Counted from the first letter of the stretch, positions 1 to 13,064 are shown. The stretch is 64,000 nt of DNA from Amoebophrya sp. A120 (GCA_905178155.1 CAJINV010000013.1:3249396-3313395); one strand, 5' to 3'. Numbers and translations are program-made. Notes: generated by a model from the letters alone, not told the origin.

Positions 1-621
1 ATGCAGCGAAGGTGACGAAGATATTTGACTGCACCAGCATCATGGACCACTTAAATGAAAACCTAATGAACTCGTGCAAGTACAATGAGTAGTCCCCCCG
101 TGCTCTTACCGATACCGTGTCGACTATTACACAAAACAAGTGACCGCCCATTGATCTCAACGGATGGACGTTTTGCTTTCGAATGCGCACAGTTTCGTAG
201 TTGCGAAATCAGAATCACAACCAGACTTAATAATTTTGGTGACTTGATACGACAAGGTCACCGGTCAGGCTTTTGTGCCTATTGGGCTCGGGTTCTTGTT
301 GAAGGTCAGCGTCGGAGAGAGAAGGAAAGAGAAAAAGAGATTTTTGCATGAACGCGCATTAACATTATGGCTGGTCGATCTGAGCGTGAACAGCGGCACT
401 TCTCGGGACGATATCGAGAATCGAGTGAAGAGGTTGATTTGGTTTGAGGGGCAGCGGCAAGGAGGAGCAGTGCCATCGAGAACGACTCGAAAAGACATTA
501 TCGAGTAAATTAAAGATTCAGAAGGCCAGAAAAAAATATATCGGTTTCATCTTTTGGAGGACCAATACAGCAGTACTAGTAGACTACTAGTGGCTTTGTT
601 CTTCATTGCCCACTCACAACA
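1..621. other. no recognisable gene
   Basis: Only short open frames without recognisable composition or motifs occur here. It probably holds the end of an upstream transcription unit and the 5' flank of the EF-hand gene. Nothing further can be supported. Confidence 0.4.
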
Positions 622-2082
622 ATGTCGGGCGCAGAGACCACTAGCGGCAACTCTTTATGTCTCTCCCTACTGCAGCTTTGCCAAGGCGGTGGCAGTAGCA
701 GCAGCCGAAGTTCATCAAGAAGTTGTGATGAAAATATTAAAACACGTCAACTCTCGAACTCGACCTCTTTGTTACAATCGGAAATCGACGCCGTTCGGAG
801 TGAAAATAACGCCATCGACGTGAGCAGCCTCTACCACGTGGCCGGACCAAGAAGTGATCTTTCCCGGATAACGACCACAGCCTGCGCCACGTCTCCGTCT
901 AGAGCAACTGTTTCACACAGTGCGGCAATCCCGCTGATGCAGAAAAATCGCCCCGCGGCCAAAACTTCTACCATTCCGCACCTAAAAAGGAAGTGTTCAC
1001 GTCGATCGGCTTGCTGCACTTTCACCACATTGAGTAGAAGTGCAGCGCCACGACTAGTCTACCTAACATTTTGCAGAGCTGATATTGACCGCTTCAGTCC
1101 CGACGCGCAGCATGAGGCCGTCGTTGCGGACGGCGCGAGGCCAAGAAAAATGATGAAAAAGCAGCACACTGTACTGATCGATCACGACGGGCCGGGCGAG
1201 ATGGAGGATCAAGCGAGAAAGGCCACTACGGAACCAGCGGTAGCTGAGGATGACCGAGAAGATGGAAAAGATGATGATAATGACATGTCGGACAAACATG
1301 CAGCAGACTTGGCACGACAACCAGAACCACAATCATCGTCCTCCTTCGCGGAACAAGCAGAACCAGCAGTCGAAACAAAGATGAATTATCCTGATTCAAG
1401 TGTTTCACCAAACAACACGACCATGCTATTGACCCCGTACGAATCCCACCTCTTCGCCGAGAGCTACCGGCTGACGGGGAATGCTACCGTGGCGACCTTC
1501 CTCGACAAGTGCGGGTTGTTCGAGGTTTTCGAAACCCTGGACGACAACCGCGACGGCGTGTTGCAGTGTGACGAGTGCGCTTGCGAGGCGATGGACAGGA
1601 ATGCGGATAATACGACGGACATCGGGGAATTTTACCACTTTTGTGTGCAGGAAGAGGAGATTTCGAACATGAGAAGCTGCGACGACGATGATGACGTCGA
1701 GGAGCTCGGGCTCCTCCTGGACAATCAAGCTACTAACCACATCGGGACCCGGGAGCAACAAGACGCGGGAGAAACCGTTTCCGCGTTTCTGGAACCTCCG
1801 CAATATCGAGACGACGATTCCTTTTATACCGCAGCAAGCGACGAGAGCGATGTCAGTTTCAACGACAACTACGCCGAAGATGTGCCAATGCTTGATCATC
1901 TTCACGGGGATCGATCCGCGCCGACATTCGGAGGGCACGAACAGGGTCGTGTAAATTCCAAAACAAGGGCAAAGAGGGGTCCAGGGAGACGAGAAGGAGT
2001 GGAGCCGGGCGGAGCCTGTTCAGACGATGCTTCTCCTCCTGTTGGTCGCCCCGCAGCAGGGAAGCGAAAGGGAAATGGGTAA
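622..2082 (+). CDS. EF-hand calcium-binding protein, otherwise low complexity
   Basis: A 486-residue open frame starting at the first ATG of the frame. The first 240 residues are Ser-, Arg- and acidic-rich with no recognised fold. Around residues 300-345 there is an EF-hand pair. The first loop, DDNRDGVLQCDE, has all calcium-ligand positions of a canonical loop (D1, N3, D5, G6, hydrophobic 8, E12). The second, DRNADNTTDIGE, keeps positions 1, 3, 5 and 12 but lacks the position-6 Gly and the position-8 hydrophobic, so it probably binds calcium weakly. The C-terminus is acidic, then basic. Family knowledge supports a calcium sensor or buffer; the partner is unknown. No introner arms were seen inside. 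The N-terminal half may be mis-modelled, because an upstream exon could supply another start. Confidence 0.65.
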   Translation: MSGAETTSGNSLCLSLLQLCQGGGSSSSRSSSRSCDENIKTRQLSNSTSLLQSEIDAVRSENNAIDVSSLYHVAGPRSDLSRITTTACATSPSRATVSHSAAIPLMQKNRPAAKTSTIPHLKRKCSRRSACCTFTTLSRSAAPRLVYLTFCRADIDRFSPDAQHEAVVADGARPRKMMKKQHTVLIDHDGPGEMEDQARKATTEPAVAEDDREDGKDDDNDMSDKHAADLARQPEPQSSSSFAEQAEPAVETKMNYPDSSVSPNNTTMLLTPYESHLFAESYRLTGNATVATFLDKCGLFEVFETLDDNRDGVLQCDECACEAMDRNADNTTDIGEFYHFCVQEEEISNMRSCDDDDDVEELGLLLDNQATNHIGTREQQDAGETVSAFLEPPQYRDDDSFYTAASDESDVSFNDNYAEDVPMLDHLHGDRSAPTFGGHEQGRVNSKTRAKRGPGRREGVEPGGACSDDASPPVGRPAAGKRKGNG

Positions 2083-3468
2083 AGACGGTATTCCGGACTT
2101 TGTTGTCGTACGATTGCCAAGAAAATTTGTATAAAATGAAAAAAGCTTCTGGATGGTGTTCGTCTCACTTCATCAAAAAGCTCCGCATTCATTTTAGCTG
2201 AGCCGCTGCTCTTCACTTCCTCTTGCTGCTTGTACTTTCTCGTTCGCACGTTAGATCTTTCACTACTTACTTCAGTTGATGACGAACTTGACCTCGCAAA
2301 CCCGGAGGAGCCAAGGTCAGGGACGCCAAGGTCACGGTCGCGAGAGCAAACGATGCCCCCTTATAGCGGAAGAAGTTGGGATCACGCGTTTCCGGGCGTT
2401 GGCCGGGGTGCGAGAGGGGTGAGACCTATCTCAACAAAGCACTGTCAGACTATGACTAGCTTCATGCTTCATGTTCGCACAGAAAATATATCCTTTCCCA
2501 GTACGGCTACGGGTGCGAGGGCGGCTGCGAACATCAGGAGTATTGTAAGCATATTGCATGGCATTCCTGTTGGAGGGAAGCGGACTAGCTGCCTTTGATG
2601 CGTATCATCACGATGAAGCATGAGCTCGGCAGGATTCCGCAATGCTTGCGAAGCGTTTTTAGCATACTTTTCTCTTCGGATAATGCAATGCTGCAAAAGA
2701 TCAAATATTATACGTGTTTTGCTTGTAGATTTGCACGTACAGCAGTCACTCGCACGCCTAAAGAAGCGAGCACGCATATTGGTTTTAGGTTTGGCCCTAA
2801 GATAGGAAGACAGTGGTTTGATCATCGATACAGTGCGAGGGGAGCAGACCACGGCGACGAGGAGACAGTCGCTTTGTTTCTGCCATGCAGCCACAACAAG
2901 TCATAGACCCGGCCGATGTACACCTGTCGATGGATGGATTTCCAGCGCCGTAGTTGCGTCATGATGACACAAATCAAAAGCAAAACAAAGAACACAACGA
3001 ACCCGAGCTGCATCTCCGTATGTGGGCTTGACTTTCAAGAACAAGATCTTCCGCTGCGTGAGCTTGTTCACAAGCGTACAGAATTCACATCAGCAGTGGC
3101 AGCATGTGATTTTGATCGAATTGAGACTCAGGTCAGCATAACTTCTTCCGATGAGAGAGAGGATGCCTTGCAACACGTGATTCCGTATTAGTGTGTCAGG
3201 GTGAGTAGTGCTTCGTTCTACCTGCCTCACGTTGATGGGCAGTGTTGTGTTTGTTCAGTGGAAAACAGTGACTTACATTTCGTCTGTAGTGCGCTCCTAG
3301 AAGTTCAATTGGGTTCAAGCCCAAGGATAAGGATTACTTTTACCCAGCGGCTGCTTGTTCATCCATCTTCGGTCAATAGCCCCTTCTGTTTTCCGACCCG
3401 AATCCCCTCCCAGTTTCACGCGGTCGCAATATAAAGAGCCAACAAAATACCTTTCCACCTCGTCCACC
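2083..3468. other. intergenic, no recognisable gene
   Basis: About 1.4 kb with only short unconserved frames on both strands. The last 50 bases contain an AT-rich stretch (aatataaag near 3427) and a favourable ccaccATG context for the next gene. I see no RNA gene or repeat. Confidence 0.4.
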
Positions 3469-5923
3469 ATGATCGAAATCAACGGTTCCTCGAAGAGCGT
3501 GATGGAGAACCTGGTCCGCAGCCAGGCCCAGAACACGCTCCTGCTTCAGAAAAAATCCGCCTACTCGGTGCGGATCTCGAGGTTTGCGGTCATTCTCGGC
3601 GAAGTCGTCCGGTGCTTTATCCGTCGGAAATACTGGAAATTGCTCTTCGACCACCTGTCTTCCTCCTCGTTGAGAAGAACCGCCGCGGCGGAAAGACAAA
3701 GCAGAGAGGAGGAACAGCGAATAGTGGAACGAGGAGGGGGTGCGGGAGCGGGCGGAGTAGATCTAGAGGGAGGTCGTCGTGGCTTTCCTGCCAGAGGCGC
3801 CGCACCGCCGGGGCAAACACTGCGAAATGGTGATTTTTATTTCCCCGAGCGCCGCACTGAAGTAGATGTAGATCTAGATGAAGAGCAACATTTTCATCGA
3901 AGCAACCACCCAGCACAGGTTCTCTCGTCTTCTGTGTCACCGGACGATGTGGACCGACGGCATCAACATCCTGCGAGCGCGAGCAAAGAAAGCTGGGACT
4001 TTCGCACTCAACTAGGACATTACAATCACCGAGAGAGCAGCGCAGCTTTCGCAACGTCAGCTACCAGGAGTGGGCACCAATATCCATATCCGCAGGGAAT
4101 CGAAGTTCGTGGGCCTGCCCCACAAGTAGAGGTGCCCTCTGCAAGCTCGTCGTCAAATAGACCAAATCAACCATTCTCAGCCACCATAGCAGGACCTAGT
4201 TTCACCTCAAGTTCGCACACCCAAGACCCACTTCGTGTGGCTGCAGAGCGCGAGGACCACCTGAGCAGTAGGCTTCATCACCGGGGCCACAATAACGGCT
4301 TGTATGGTCCAGGTCCGGGTTCTCTACCGAACCATGACAACCAGCAACACGGTGCGAGTTTTTCTACCAGACCCGCTGTTGGACCACCCTCGCGTGTTCT
4401 CAGCGTCCACCACTCCGCCCCTGCTGTGCACGAACTCTCAGACACCTTTTCTCGACCGAAGATCGTCTCGCAGTTGCGGTCGCACGTGTCCATGAGTGAA
4501 GCAATGCCTACTTCCGCCTCTGCTTCCTTGAAGCTTTCTGCTGGCGTCGACCAATCTAATCACCCGCTCTGCTTGTCGTCAAAGTCGACCGCACTTGGGA
4601 GCATCAGTGCAGCAGGGTCAGGAACGGGAAAATCCGCGCATAAGTGGGATGTCAGCGAGAAGCCCCACCTACCTTCAAGTACAACGTACGGGCAAAATGT
4701 GGACGGAGAAGAAAATACGGGCCGAACTTTTATGGCAGCAATAAGTTCTTTCTCTTCTTCTAATATGGCTGCAGGGGGGTCTGGATTTGGGAGAAGTACC
4801 AACGGCCGGTCGCACATGCTGTCGAAGCCAACTGGTGTCTCGGCCTCCGCCTCGAAGGAATATTTGCAGGTATATTTGAATGAGGATTATTATTTCTAAG
4901 TATTTGATATATGTCTATAATCGATTTGGACTTGATTCAAAAGTATAGAATCGTGATTGTCCATCTAGTTCTAGATCTGGCGAGAAACTTACACTAGAGA
5001 AGATGATATGACAAAGGACTGCTCATTACAGCCTTCAAACCATGTTCACCGCTCCGCCCTGCGCCGCATCCAGTCCGAGTTAGTGGAATCCACTGCAACT
5101 GCGAGTAAGTCATCTACTACCTTCACGTCGAGTAAAAAATACGCTGGCAGTGCCTTCATGACACCTGCGCCCACTGTACCCTCCACTGCAAACAATCGTC
5201 GCCCAGGGGCATTTTCGTCAGATGCCATTTATGGAGGACAGAAAAACTTCACTGCGTCTATCTTCTCTACCCCTTCTGCAGGAGCTGCTAGTACAGGCGG
5301 CACTGGAAGTTGCAGTAGCGCTTCTGCCTCGGCAAGTGGAAACAAGTTGAAGCCGCACCGTACTAAGTCGGACTTCTACTCATGTACCACAGCGCGGACA
5401 AATCGCGATGTTGCGCCGGGAGGTAAGAATAGTAGCACAACGATGTCCGCCTTTCGGGGGACGAGTAGCGGACACACATCAACGAGGACCCAGCAGTTTT
5501 CCCGCCTCGGACCTTGGTAGCGGTAAATTCGCGCATACGAGGTTTTCTTTTCATACTAACTGCTCACCCACCACTTCTTTTCTAAAAAGCCATCTATACC
5601 AACAAGATCGTCTTGTCACCGCCAGAAGTAGAAGGCCTGCTACTGGCACGTATGAAATGCAACGACCTGCCGTCCAACGTACAACTAAATTTACTGCACC
5701 ACATACCAATACCAAATGAAACGCTTCTCACGACTTGCCACCACGCTTCTTCTACCAAAAATGAAAATTACCATCCGTTTTGCAGAAGACACGCCACGAA
5801 CCGACCGTGCATTACATACAGTTTTGCGTTTCCGCGATAGTAGCAGAGTTGTCTTCCCACACATCAGCTACTGCTGCGTCAGTTGTCTTGCTTTATCCCG
5901 CACCTGGATATCGGAGTACTTGA
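3469..5923 (+). CDS. Ser-rich low-complexity protein, function unknown
   Basis: Start chosen at the ATG at 3469 (context ccaccATG). Proposed exons are 3469-4869, 5032-5422, 5590-5650 and 5824-5923, giving about 650 residues in one frame. The first two introns are GT-AG (162 and 167 bp, phases 0 and 1). The third is an introner-like element removed with its 5-bp offset. The N-terminal 70 residues (MIEINGSSKSVMENLVRSQA onward) include a hydrophobic/basic stretch near residues 40-60 that could be an amphipathic helix. The remainder is Ser/Thr/Gly/Asn-rich and probably disordered. I do not recognise a family. The 3' end is uncertain because another introner-like start (TATCGG at 5909) lies just before the stop and could extend the protein. 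Confidence 0.5.
5651..5818 (+). mobile_element. introner-like element in the low-complexity gene
   Basis: Starts TATGAAATGCAACG and ends in the inverted counterpart CGTGCATTACATA. Removing it plus the next 5 bases joins 5650 to 5824 in frame. The two putative target-duplication copies (GCACG and CAGTT) no longer match, so this copy is old or the call is wrong. Confidence 0.5.
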
Positions 5924-7458
5924 CAAACTGCAACAGCATTTTCGCAAAATTTTGAAAAGGTGTAGACTGCAAACGCACCAGCAGACACGTCTGCATGATT
6001 TTGACGAACATCTCAACATCCTCATGTGACCACGACGACTCTCTCCGCAATCTTTCTCTCTGTGACTAAAAGAATACTTGTACTTCTTTCACCCTTAGCC
6101 TACACTTGATCGATATACATTTAATTGCCCTCGAGATTACAGCATCGCTGCTATCTCATGGACATGGCGCGACGAGGGTATCGATGCAAGTGCCATATTG
6201 TAGTGGTCGCTCATCATGCTCCATCTAGATTAAAGGGCGAATAGCAATGGAGCTGCAGAACAGTCGCAGCATCACAAGTGAAGCGCATCCTTGTGGTTTG
6301 CTATCATTAGGCGTGAAAGATTTTTTCAAAACTGGTTTGTGTACCCTCAGCCCCAGCACGCCACATCGGCGTCGTCGGCAGCACGACTTAATTCTGGTCA
6401 ACACTAGAATCGAGCAATGCAACGCAGCACGACTTTCCTCCTCGCTGCAGTCTGTGCTTTCAACAGCTGTTCATGTGGACGCCTTTGACCAAAGAACGAG
6501 CTCTACTTGGAAGCTCGTTCCACAATTACACGACTAGAAAATCTGGATCAGGATGAAAATCTAAACAGCCCGTCGATCAGATTGTGCATCATCACGCCTT
6601 CCTCTAAGCTCGTTTCCCGTGCTATAATTTCACCTGGGACCACGAGGGAGATCGCATAAAATTCTGGTGAGCTTCTAGTAGCAGTGACAGGAAAAACACG
6701 ACGACCCTGACCCTCGGATCTTCATTGTTTTCATCTGCTCGATGATTATTGTGGATCCAAAAATGAAAATCGAAATTCGCAAGCACAAAATTCAAGGATC
6801 AGCGAAGGAATGTAGTGATGAAAGAAAGACAGAGCTGCTGAGGTATAAAAAATGGATCTGAAAGATGAAGCAACAATTTGAGTTCGATAGCCTGCAGCTT
6901 TGAACTTCTTTGAAGGAACTTTTGTGAGGACAAAACTTCTTTTGATCATCTTCTCTGCAACAAAAACCCTTCAGGCCTGTCCGAGGTGGTTTTTTAGACG
7001 GCTAGCAACGCAACAAGGGTCTACAACAAAGTTTTAGTTTTTTTAATGTAGAGCATCAACCACAACAATTTGCATCAAGTGAAATTTAGATAAACGAGAC
7101 CCGCTACAACTATCGATCGTTTTTGTTCATGAACTTTGAGGCCATTGTCTAGATTTTTGTGATGAAAAGCGTACGGGTTTAAGTTTGACGAACGTTTTAG
7201 ATCCAGTGTTGCCGAAATTCTAAAGTTCGTTGAAACTTCTTCTAGCAACGACCCGCAAATAAAGCAAGTACAGCTGCCAACCCGCACGCAAAATGTCCTT
7301 TATTTCATCAACAAACATCATTATATCGGCCACATCAATTTGTCCTTGAGTCTGACCCTGTTACTTACGCGACCTCGAAGACTTGTGCTGCAGTGTCCTG
7401 TCTTGTTTGCTAGAAAAACATACCATATCAAAAGGACAAGACGGCGACCAGCAGCATC
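5924..7458. other. gene-poor, AT-rich intergenic stretch
   Basis: About 1.5 kb with frames of under 100 codons on both strands and no recognisable product. It may include 3' UTR of the preceding gene and 5' UTR of the CobW-like gene. No RNA gene, satellite or long inverted repeat was found. Confidence 0.4.
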
Positions 7459-10400
7459 ATGAGTGCGCGATCGAAGAGTTGCATGTCGGGCCCGAGTGTG
7501 GCCATTTTGGTCGCTACGTCCGTCTTGGTGGGATTGGCGGCAATCTTCTTCACCGTGCCAAGGGCCGAACATCATCCAGGTATACAACAAATTGTAAAAG
7601 GTCGCTGCTTGCCGCGTAATTCCGATGAGTTATAAAATTTATGACTTTCTTCTTCTTGTGCGTTATTTCATCCGTTTTTCTTTTTCCTCATGCGCTTGTT
7701 GAGCAAGCGCGTGTCTTTCTAATTTCGAGCAAAAACAAGAAATTCAAATTCGATTTATCTCCAAAAGTAAATCACCAAAACAGTGTACCAGCACGGCCCG
7801 GACCCGGAGGAGGAGCAAGATGCCTTCAACCAGATCCGAGATCCGACCGGCGAGGTAATTTCCTTGAAGAACCTCGCGGCTCCGGTGGACGAGGACGAGG
7901 TGTCTCGATTGACACTCGTATTAAATCCCAAATACGTCTCTACGCTGCCAAATCTGCGGGGCGTCGCCGCGCGGATATTACTCACCTTTTTGCACTGCGA
8001 GGCAGATGGTGCTGACAATGATGGTCAAGAGCAGCAGTGCAATAATATGCAGTCGCCCGTCGATGGGGTCGTGCAGCAAAATGCGGCGGCCGCAAGTCCT
8101 ACTTCCGGTCATCAACACCCACATGGGTCTTCGCATCACCACCCGACCTCGGCGGTCGTATTAGCACCAGCAGGAGGACAGGGACACCAGCACAACCATC
8201 ACCACGGACCTGGTGCACCAGCCCCACCTCGTAACCACGGGCACAATCATCAAACGGCCGGGGGTGCCCCACCTGCGGCAAATACTACATGTTGCCACGG
8301 CCACACTACTGGTCCGCCGAAATTTTCCCCGGAGTCGCAGACGCAGGCGTTCCAGCAAAATTTACTATGGGCGCTGCGGGACAGCATTTACTCCACGCGG
8401 ATCACCACCCTCACGTGGGATGTGATGGTAACCTTTTACACGGAAACGCTCGAAGACATGACGAAAACCACGACGACCACCGACTCGGACGGTGTCGAAA
8501 TCTCGGATATCGAGTTGACCGAAGAGGCGAAGAACACGTGGCTCAGCGAGGAGGAGGTGCACAGCAAGTCCGTCGAGGCCTGCAAGCTGCTGATCGCGCG
8601 CCGCAAGTCGTGGGTGGTGTTTTTCGTGTACGACTTGTACCTGATGGGCGTCAGTCTGAAGACGCCGAGCAAGAAGGAAACTGTGCGGAACCCGGAAACC
8701 GGCGTGGACGAAGAGGTGGAAGTGGAAATTTCCCTGAATGAGTACAAGAAATTGAAGGAAAGCGAGTGGAAAACGTGGAACACCGAAAAGCCGTGGAGAA
8801 GTGCGCCTGCCGGCGCGGCCATGGTGTTGAACCAGGCGATGGCAGCTCCTGCAGAAGATGACGATTCTCTTGCTCCTGTCGCAGCCGCGACAGCCACTGC
8901 AGTGCAACCAGCCACCTTTGGCGCCGAGGGATCTGATCCCTCTGCCGGAAGCAGTGCCAGTAGACCTGCTGGCGCGACTGGTAGCAGCGGACCAGCTTCT
9001 GCGGACCCTGTGCTCGGCGGAGGAGCAGCGGGAGGTGCAATAGGTGCACCTGCTGCACCGCCAGTTCCGACGCCTGGAGCAGGAGGAGATGATTTATCTG
9101 CAGCAGCTGTTCCGCCTCCGCCGCCACCTCCAGCCGGGACATCTACTCCGCGTTCTCGCACGTCCCGTGGTGGTCGTTCCCGCGCGTCCTCTCCGTCTCG
9201 CGGTAGTCCATCAGGCGACAGCCCAAGCAACGATGGTTCCGACGGCGAGCGTGCGGGAGCAGCACCAGGAGCAAGTGGCTCGGGGTCTCCGCGTCTTGCC
9301 CCTTTTGCAAACGACGCGGGGCAGCTGCGGCAGCGGAGGCCAACACCAACACAAACAGGTGGTAGCAATTTCGCGCCGCCCGGCCCCGGTACAACAGGTG
9401 GGTGGCAAACGACCTGCTGCGGTGGATCTTGCGGACCGTCTGCTTGCCGGGTGATTGCAGGGACGCAAGATCCTCTACCTCGTCAACAGACGTGTACATT
9501 TATTAGTCGGAGTTATAATTGGGGCAACGCATCCGTACCAGTAAACTACACGGCACCGCATCCCGAAGGCGTTTGCAGGGCTGGGTGCCCGCACAATCAT
9601 GGCTCCCCTAGAGGACAAGCAGGAGGACTTGAGGAGGTCTGTCAACCCGCGCGGGCTGCAGCAAGTTTTTTGGCTTCTGGCACTGGCAGCAGCGCGGCTG
9701 GCCAACAACATCAAGCATCGCAGTTACCATTGCTGAATGCGGGGACAAACAATGGGCAGCAGCAAGTAGTACAGGGTGCCGAACCAGAAGGAGAACCGGC
9801 GCCGCAACAAGGACCAGCACAGATAAACGTGACCGCATCTCCCGGGGCGGCGTCGTCCTGCGGTGGTTGTCCCAGTTGCGCAAACAGCACTTTCCCGCTG
9901 ACGCCAAGCACCACCGCTGCAGGTGGATCTCTTTCAGCAAACTCCACTCCAAGCTCCCCGGGGAGCGCTGTGGGACCGATTCCCGCCAGCATCGTTGCAG
10001 GGGGCGGTGGCTGCGGTAGTGGGACATGCGGGCACAATCACGGCGTTGTACCTCCCGCCCAACACCAGCAGCAAGCACCCGCCTCATCTTCAGGCGCGGC
10101 ATCACCACCACCGCCAGCCGCATCTCCCGCAGCTGCACCTTCTTCAGGCGGTAGTTGCCCGCACCATCACGGCGGGGGTTGCTGCCCAGGGTATGGGCAT
10201 CCGACCCCGGCGGCCGGATCTACAGCTTCAGGTCCTGTTGCTTCATCTCCGGTTGTAACTACTCCAGCCGCATCTCCCGCAGCTGCACCTTCTTCAGGCG
10301 GTAGTTGCCCGCACCATCACGGCGGGGGTTGCTGCCCAGGGTATGGGCATCCGACCCCGGCGGCCGGATCTACAGCTTCAGGTCCTGTTGCTTCATCTCC

Positions 10401-13064
10401 GGTTGTAACTACTCCAGCCGCATCTCCCGCAGCTGCACCTTCTTCAGGCGGTAGTTGCCCGCACCATCACGGCGGGGGTTGCTGCCCAGGGTATGGGCAT
10501 CCGACCCCGGCGGCCGGATCTACAGCTTCAGGTCCTGTTGCTTCATCTCCGGTTGTAACTACTCCAGCCGCATCTACCGCAGCTGCACCTTCTGGCGGTT
10601 GCCCGCACCAGCATTCCGGGGGTTGCTGCCCGGGGCATCCGCATCAGACACCGGCAGCAGCAGCCACACCTGCCGCAGGAACAACGACGCCAGTTACTGC
10701 ATCTCCTGCTGCACCATCTTCGGGTGGTTGTCCGCATGGCGGCTCCTGTTGCCATCATTCGCATTCCCCCGCCGCCGCACCGGCGGCCGCGCCAGCAGCG
10801 GGGACAGGCGGCGCGTGCCCGCACGGCGGAGCGTGTGGTGGCCACCATCACGGGCCAGCAACTACCCCCGCCGCAGGAGCAGGCGGTGCGTGCCCGCACG
10901 GCGGAGCGTGTGGCGGCCATACTCCCGCCACGGGAGCAGGCGGTGCGTGCCCGCACGGCGGAGCGTGTGGCGGCCACCATCACCACCCGCACACCGGAAT
11001 GAACAACGCGCCACTTCAAATCGCTCCCCCAAAGGCCTTTGCCAGAGGATCAATCGGCGGCCCGAGAGCTGGACTCGTCAGAAATAATGGCCCACAACTG
11101 GTGCCTGCGCTGCAGAACATCATGAACTCAATTCAGCCCCAGCAGCCCCAGAATATTAACCGCCATGGTCCTCAACATCATGCGCACAATCACGGCAACC
11201 ACAATCCACCACAACTACCAGCAGGCCTCTCCTGGAACGCCGAGCCGGAACCGCACAACACCTTGAGTTTTGTGGACACGCGGATTCCCGTGACGATTCT
11301 GACCGGGCCCTTGGGCGCGGGCAAGACCACCATTCTGAAGAACACGATCTTGAAGGGCGGCATGGGCCCGATCTTCGTTTTGGAAAACGACGTGGGTGCG
11401 GGGAACATCGACGCGGATCTCCTCGGACAGAACGCCGGGTGGCAGGTGAAGGGCGTCGCCGGCGGGTGTGCGTGCTGCACCAAGTCGGGCGATTTGAAGC
11501 AGGCTTTGCACAGTTTGCTGGAGTCGGAAAACCAGAACTTCGTCGCCGTCGTCATCGAATTGAGCGGCGTCGCGGACCCGAAACCGATCATGGACTTGTT
11601 CGAGGAAGACTCCTTGCTCAGTTTAAGGTACTGTAGTATGGATTTAGCCGAAAATTTAGAGTCACATCCATCTTTACTCTAGAGGCACGGTCTATGTAGA
11701 TGAAGTCTTGCGCTTTGCACATGCACCAACAAATTTGCAGAAAAAACTTTGCACTCCTACAGGAATTTTGATAAACATTGGAGTAGATTCGGTTCTTGAA
11801 GCTCCGATCTGAATAAAGATAAACTTAAGAAGGGCAACTCATGTACTTACTTTCTCAGGTTGAAGTTGGACGCGGTGCTTTGTGTCGCGGACTCCCGCGT
11901 GCTTCTCGAGCAGATTAAGGGCAAAAAGACGGTTAGAAAGAACGAGCTGTCCGTTGTCGCGCAAAGCCTTCTCAACGACGAGGCGCCGGAATTGTGGGAG
12001 GACGGACTCGACGCCACGGGCGAGAACCAGATCAAGCACGCCAACCGGTTGTTTTTGAACAAATTGGGGGAATACGCGGGGGTGGGGAAGATGGAAGAGG
12101 AGGACTTGAAGACGCTGAGAAAACACTTGCAAGACACGCTGAAAAAACCCGCGGAAAGTCTCATGGAAATCCACAACAGCAAGGCGCTCGTGCCGCTGAA
12201 TCAGGTATTATACATAGTTAGAGGATAGCACTCAACCAAATTTGTCTTTTTTGCAGCATTTCAAAAAGGAAAAATCATAGTTTGAATCTACGTGGAGGAG
12301 AATCTTCAAAGTAGAGAATCGGAACTTCCACTTTCAAATTTTCAACACAGATCCTCGACACCGACCTGTACGGGATTGAAAAGTGGCAGAAAGCTCTCCA
12401 GGCGTCCATCGCGCGCCCGCCCTGCGGCAACGGCAATTGCCCGCACAGTAATATCAACGCGAACAACGGAGCGGCAGCAGGAGGTGGTGGTGGGTGCTGC
12501 GGAAACCACAACCACGGACACCACCACCACTCCCACGGAGGTGGTGGAGGTGGCGGTGGCTGCTGTGGCGGTCACGATCATGATGATGATGATGATGATG
12601 ATCACAGCCACACAACGCACGGGGGACATAACCACCACCACCACCATCACCACCACCCTGGTGGCCATCATCACCACCACCACGGTGACATGGCGCACAA
12701 GCACCCGGCCCTGACGGTCGTCCCAGTCACCATCCCGCTCGCCGACGCCGAGAATCAATTGCCCTTAGTGGAGAAATTCGAGAAATTAGAGCAGTTTATC
12801 CAAAACGAGAAGTCCGTGCTGAAAGAGCTCGGGCGCCACGGTTTGCTGCAGCGAATGAAGGGGTTTGTGCGCACAAGGGATAACAAACTGTATTTGATTC
12901 AGGGGCGACGGGAGAACTACGAAATCACCGAATACGACATGAAAAAGCTGCCAAAAAGGCAGGACGGCTCGGAGATTGACGCGGTGAAGTTGGTCTTTAT
13001 CGGGAAATACCTGGACAAACAAAGAATCCAAGAATGGGTGGAGAGAGAATGGACGAAAATGTAG
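7459..13064 (+). CDS. Giant membrane-anchored CobW/ZNG1-type GTPase metallochaperone with His/Cys arrays
   Basis: Exons 7459-7579, 7784-11627, 11859-12204 and 12351-13064 join in frame through three GT-AG introns, giving about 1674 residues. Residues about 13-33 form a signal-anchor helix. A unique region follows, then some 700 residues rich in Pro/Ala/Ser with CPHHH, CCPG, CPHGG and HNHG clusters. The G3E GTPase domain begins near residue 1205: Walker A GPLGAGKTT, the metal-binding CxCC in GGCACCTKSGDL, and ELSGVADP. The guanine-specificity motif is FLNKLG rather than NKxD. A second His/Asp run lies between the GTPase and the CobW C-terminal domain, which ends in LVFIGKYLD. The family delivers zinc or cobalt to client metalloproteins using GTP. 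The added arrays suggest metal capture or storage; the anchor suggests an endomembrane or organelle site (inference). Typical members have about 320-450 residues, so this one is exceptionally large. Confidence 0.85.
10121..10570 (+). repeat. Three perfect 150-bp tandem copies encoding a His/Cys metal-binding unit
   Basis: Units start at 10121, 10271 and 10421, each 150 bp (50 codons) and apparently identical. A fourth, diverged partial copy starts at 10571. Each encodes CPHHH and CCPGYGHP motifs in a Pro/Ala/Ser linker. The identity indicates recent expansion or conversion. Shorter CPHGGACGG units repeat further on, to about 10990. Confidence 0.95.

Noticed and set aside
3300-3335. gggttcaagccc resembling a tRNA T-arm
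   Set aside because: No acceptor, D or anticodon stem could be placed around it.
8436-9368. 310-codon open frame on the minus strand
   Set aside because: It lies wholly opposite the CobW-like coding exon, follows from its GC-rich low-complexity composition, and has no motif of its own.
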